Positions 8,685 to 9,859 of a DNA stretch of 9,859 nucleotides are shown one piece after another. Both the position numbers and the translations under genes were made by a program. Within the stretch, counting starts at the first letter, position 1, and each line of letters starts with the position of its first letter. Source of the DNA: an uncultured Mycoplasma sp. Its GTDB lineage: Bacteria > Bacillota_I > Bacilli_A > Mycoplasmatales > Metamycoplasmataceae. Under the pieces are notes generated by a model. It made no database searches. It saw only the letters and a list, made by a program, of their open reading frames with translations, and had not been told where the DNA came from. The stretch covers positions 1 to 9,859 of the forward strand of contig CASDWL010000064.1 in NCBI GenBank assembly GCA_949284615.1, written 5' to 3'.

Positions 8685-8730
8685 ATTAAGTTTATATTTT
8701 ATTTAAAATATAGTTAAAATTAATTAATTT
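8685..8730. promoter_or_regulatory. Divergent 46-bp spacer between smr and the CHR operon
   Basis: On the plus strand TATAGT (8709-8714) lies 16 bases before the CHR ATG, with TAAAAT (8715-8720) as an alternative. On the minus strand TATATT (8712-8707) lies 22 bases before the smr ATG. The two hexamers overlap, so polymerase could not occupy both at once. Neither start has an SD. The arrangement repeats that of the ychF/MATE-like spacer. Confidence 0.4.
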
Positions 8731-9336
8731 ATGAAAAAAAATATCAACAACCAGCCTACATTTTTCAAAATACTTTTTTTATTTATCAAAGTATCTATTT
8801 TAGCTTTTGGTGGAGGAAATGCTTTATTTCCAATGATTAAAAATTATTGTGTTGATAAATATCAATGAATAAGCAATAAAGATATAGATGATGTTTTAAT
8901 TATTACTAACTCTATTCCAGGAGCTAGTGCAATTGAAGGTATGACATATATCTCCTATTTATTATTAAAATCTAAATGAAAAGCATTTTTATTGACATTT
9001 TTATCTATGCTCCCACATACATTGTTGTTTTTTATTATATTTTATATAGGCAACAAATGAATCCCTGCTGAATATTTAAAAATTATTTATGTGGCAGTTA
9101 TTCCTGTAATTATAATTTTATTAATTCAAATGAGTATTAGATATATTAAAAATTCTAATAAAGAATTAAATTATTTTATTCATTGAAGCATTTTTATAAT
9201 TACATTACTGTTTACTACTTTTGTACCTGTTCCATGGTCTATTCCTATTTTTATTATTATTTTTTTTGTTGTTTGTTTAATAATTTTTCAATCTATTAAA
9301 AAATATAAAGATAAAAAGAAAGGCGATAATAAATAA
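8731..9336 (+). CDS. Chromate transporter family protein, first half-size CHR subunit
   Basis: This 201-residue integral membrane protein carries one CHR domain. The family moves oxyanions; characterised members export chromate, but the mycoplasma substrate is unknown. The conserved FGGGNALFP (26-34) follows the first hydrophobic segment, and SIPGASAIEGM (61-71) corresponds to the family's PGP-type motif, with Ala in the last position. Hydrophobic segments then lie near 72-80, 85-105, 110-122, 143-160 and 164-186, and the end is basic (KKYKDKKKGDNK), hence probably cytoplasmic. Several Trp codons are UGA. The ATG has no SD and follows a probable -10 by only 16 bases. The next gene starts on its last base (TAATG) and encodes a second CHR domain, so the two form one operon and probably a two-subunit transporter, as is usual for short-chain members of this family. 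Confidence 0.9.
9316..9323 (+). promoter_or_regulatory. Ribosome binding site for the second CHR gene
   Basis: AAGAAAGG within the final Lys-rich codons of the first CHR gene lies 12 bases before ATG 9336. Spacing is a little long, but together with the one-base overlap it supports translation coupled to the first gene. Confidence 0.45.
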
Positions 9337-9859
9337 TGATTGGAACTTTTTTAGCAGCTGTTTTTGTTCTAATAGGTTGTGCTATTATTTCTTTTGTTGT
9401 TTTTGGTGGATCTCAAGTATTTATTCCTTATTTTAAAATACTGTTAGTTAATTTCATAGGGGTTTCTCCTGAAACATGAGACAGTGTATTAGCTATTACA
9501 AATGCAACACCAGGCGTGTTTGGTTTAAAATTAGCTTTTATTTCTGGATTTTTAGCTGCAAATGGTTCATGATGAGGATGATTATTAATGTTTTTAACTT
9601 ATAGCATTTTTATTATTATTCCAATAGTTTTTATTTTATTAATTTTTAAAAAATATAAAGAAAAACAGAATTCTAAATTTATGATTTCTTTTTCTAAAAT
9701 AATGAAGCCTATTATAGGAGGAATTTTATGTTCAATAATTATTAATTTATTTATTAGTATTCTGTTACCATTTGTAGGATTTAATGATTTAGGTTCTAAT
9801 TTTGGATCTTTAGATAAATATTTAACATTAAAATCTGATGAGTTTTTTAATGGTTGAAG
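9336..9859 (+). CDS. Chromate transporter family protein, second half-size CHR subunit (3' truncated by the window)
   Basis: The visible 174 codons form the second CHR domain of the operon; the end lies outside the window. VVFGGSQVFIPYF (21-33) matches the FGG...P signature of the first subunit and NATPGVFGLK (56-65) its PG motif. The first segment is preceded by only a few residues (MIGTFLAA). A run S78-W79-W80-G81-W82 is encoded by TGA TGA GGA TGA, so with the standard code the gene would appear broken. The hydrophobic segments near 83-105 and 118-136 and the loop after FNDLGSNFGSLDK are also visible. In paired CHR proteins the two subunits are thought to insert in opposite orientations and act as a heterodimer; that is family knowledge, not shown here. 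The start shares one base with the preceding stop. Confidence 0.88.

Noticed and set aside
1..9859. CRISPR array, tRNA or rRNA gene, insertion sequence or prophage module
   Set aside because: No regularly spaced repeats, GC-rich structured RNA, transposase motif or terminal inverted repeats were found; coding sequence covers almost the whole window.

Overview
The window is a very AT-rich stretch of a mollicute (Mycoplasma-type) chromosome. The decisive sign is that UGA is read as tryptophan. Every long gene is split into same-frame pieces by TGA codons that fall at plausible Trp positions, while TAA ends each gene. One example is the Trp before the TGS domain of YchF; another is the Trp just before the GDLKQLPP motif of the helicase. 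Read with genetic code 4, the pieces collapse into seven protein genes that fill nearly the whole window. Gene density, short names-only spacers and a mix of SD-bearing and SD-less starts also fit a mycoplasma; I cannot name the species.

Left part, minus strand (6359 down to 105): ychF (367 aa, complete), then a 1499-aa fusion protein, then a 179-aa membrane-anchored protein of unknown function. The large protein has a DUF4011-like N-terminal region, a full UPF1/DNA2-type superfamily 1 helicase core and a PD-(D/E)XK-like (Vsr/MTES_1575-type) nuclease-like domain, followed by a Lys/Ser/Asn-rich basic tail. It has its own strong Shine-Dalgarno sequence. The membrane protein starts 2 nt after the helicase stop, with its ribosome binding site inside the helicase gene, so the two look translationally coupled. 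This pair is the best candidate in the window for an unusual system. Its architecture resembles single-protein helicase-nuclease antiphage systems, but a housekeeping role cannot be excluded.

Middle, plus strand (6397-8409): a 670-aa protein with about 12 membrane segments, organised like a MATE/MOP-superfamily exporter but with an extra loop of about 190 residues between segments 9 and 10. It converges on a small minus-strand Smr-domain protein (8406-8684); the two stop codons share the palindrome TTAA.

Right part, plus strand (8731-end): two adjacent half-size chromate-transporter-family (CHR domain) proteins, overlapping by one base (TAATG). The second runs off the window. Two divergent gene pairs (ychF/MATE-like and smr/CHR1) share 37-46 bp AT-only spacers with back-to-back -10-like hexamers and no Shine-Dalgarno sequence. 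No RNA genes, insertion sequences, CRISPR arrays or phage genes are visible.
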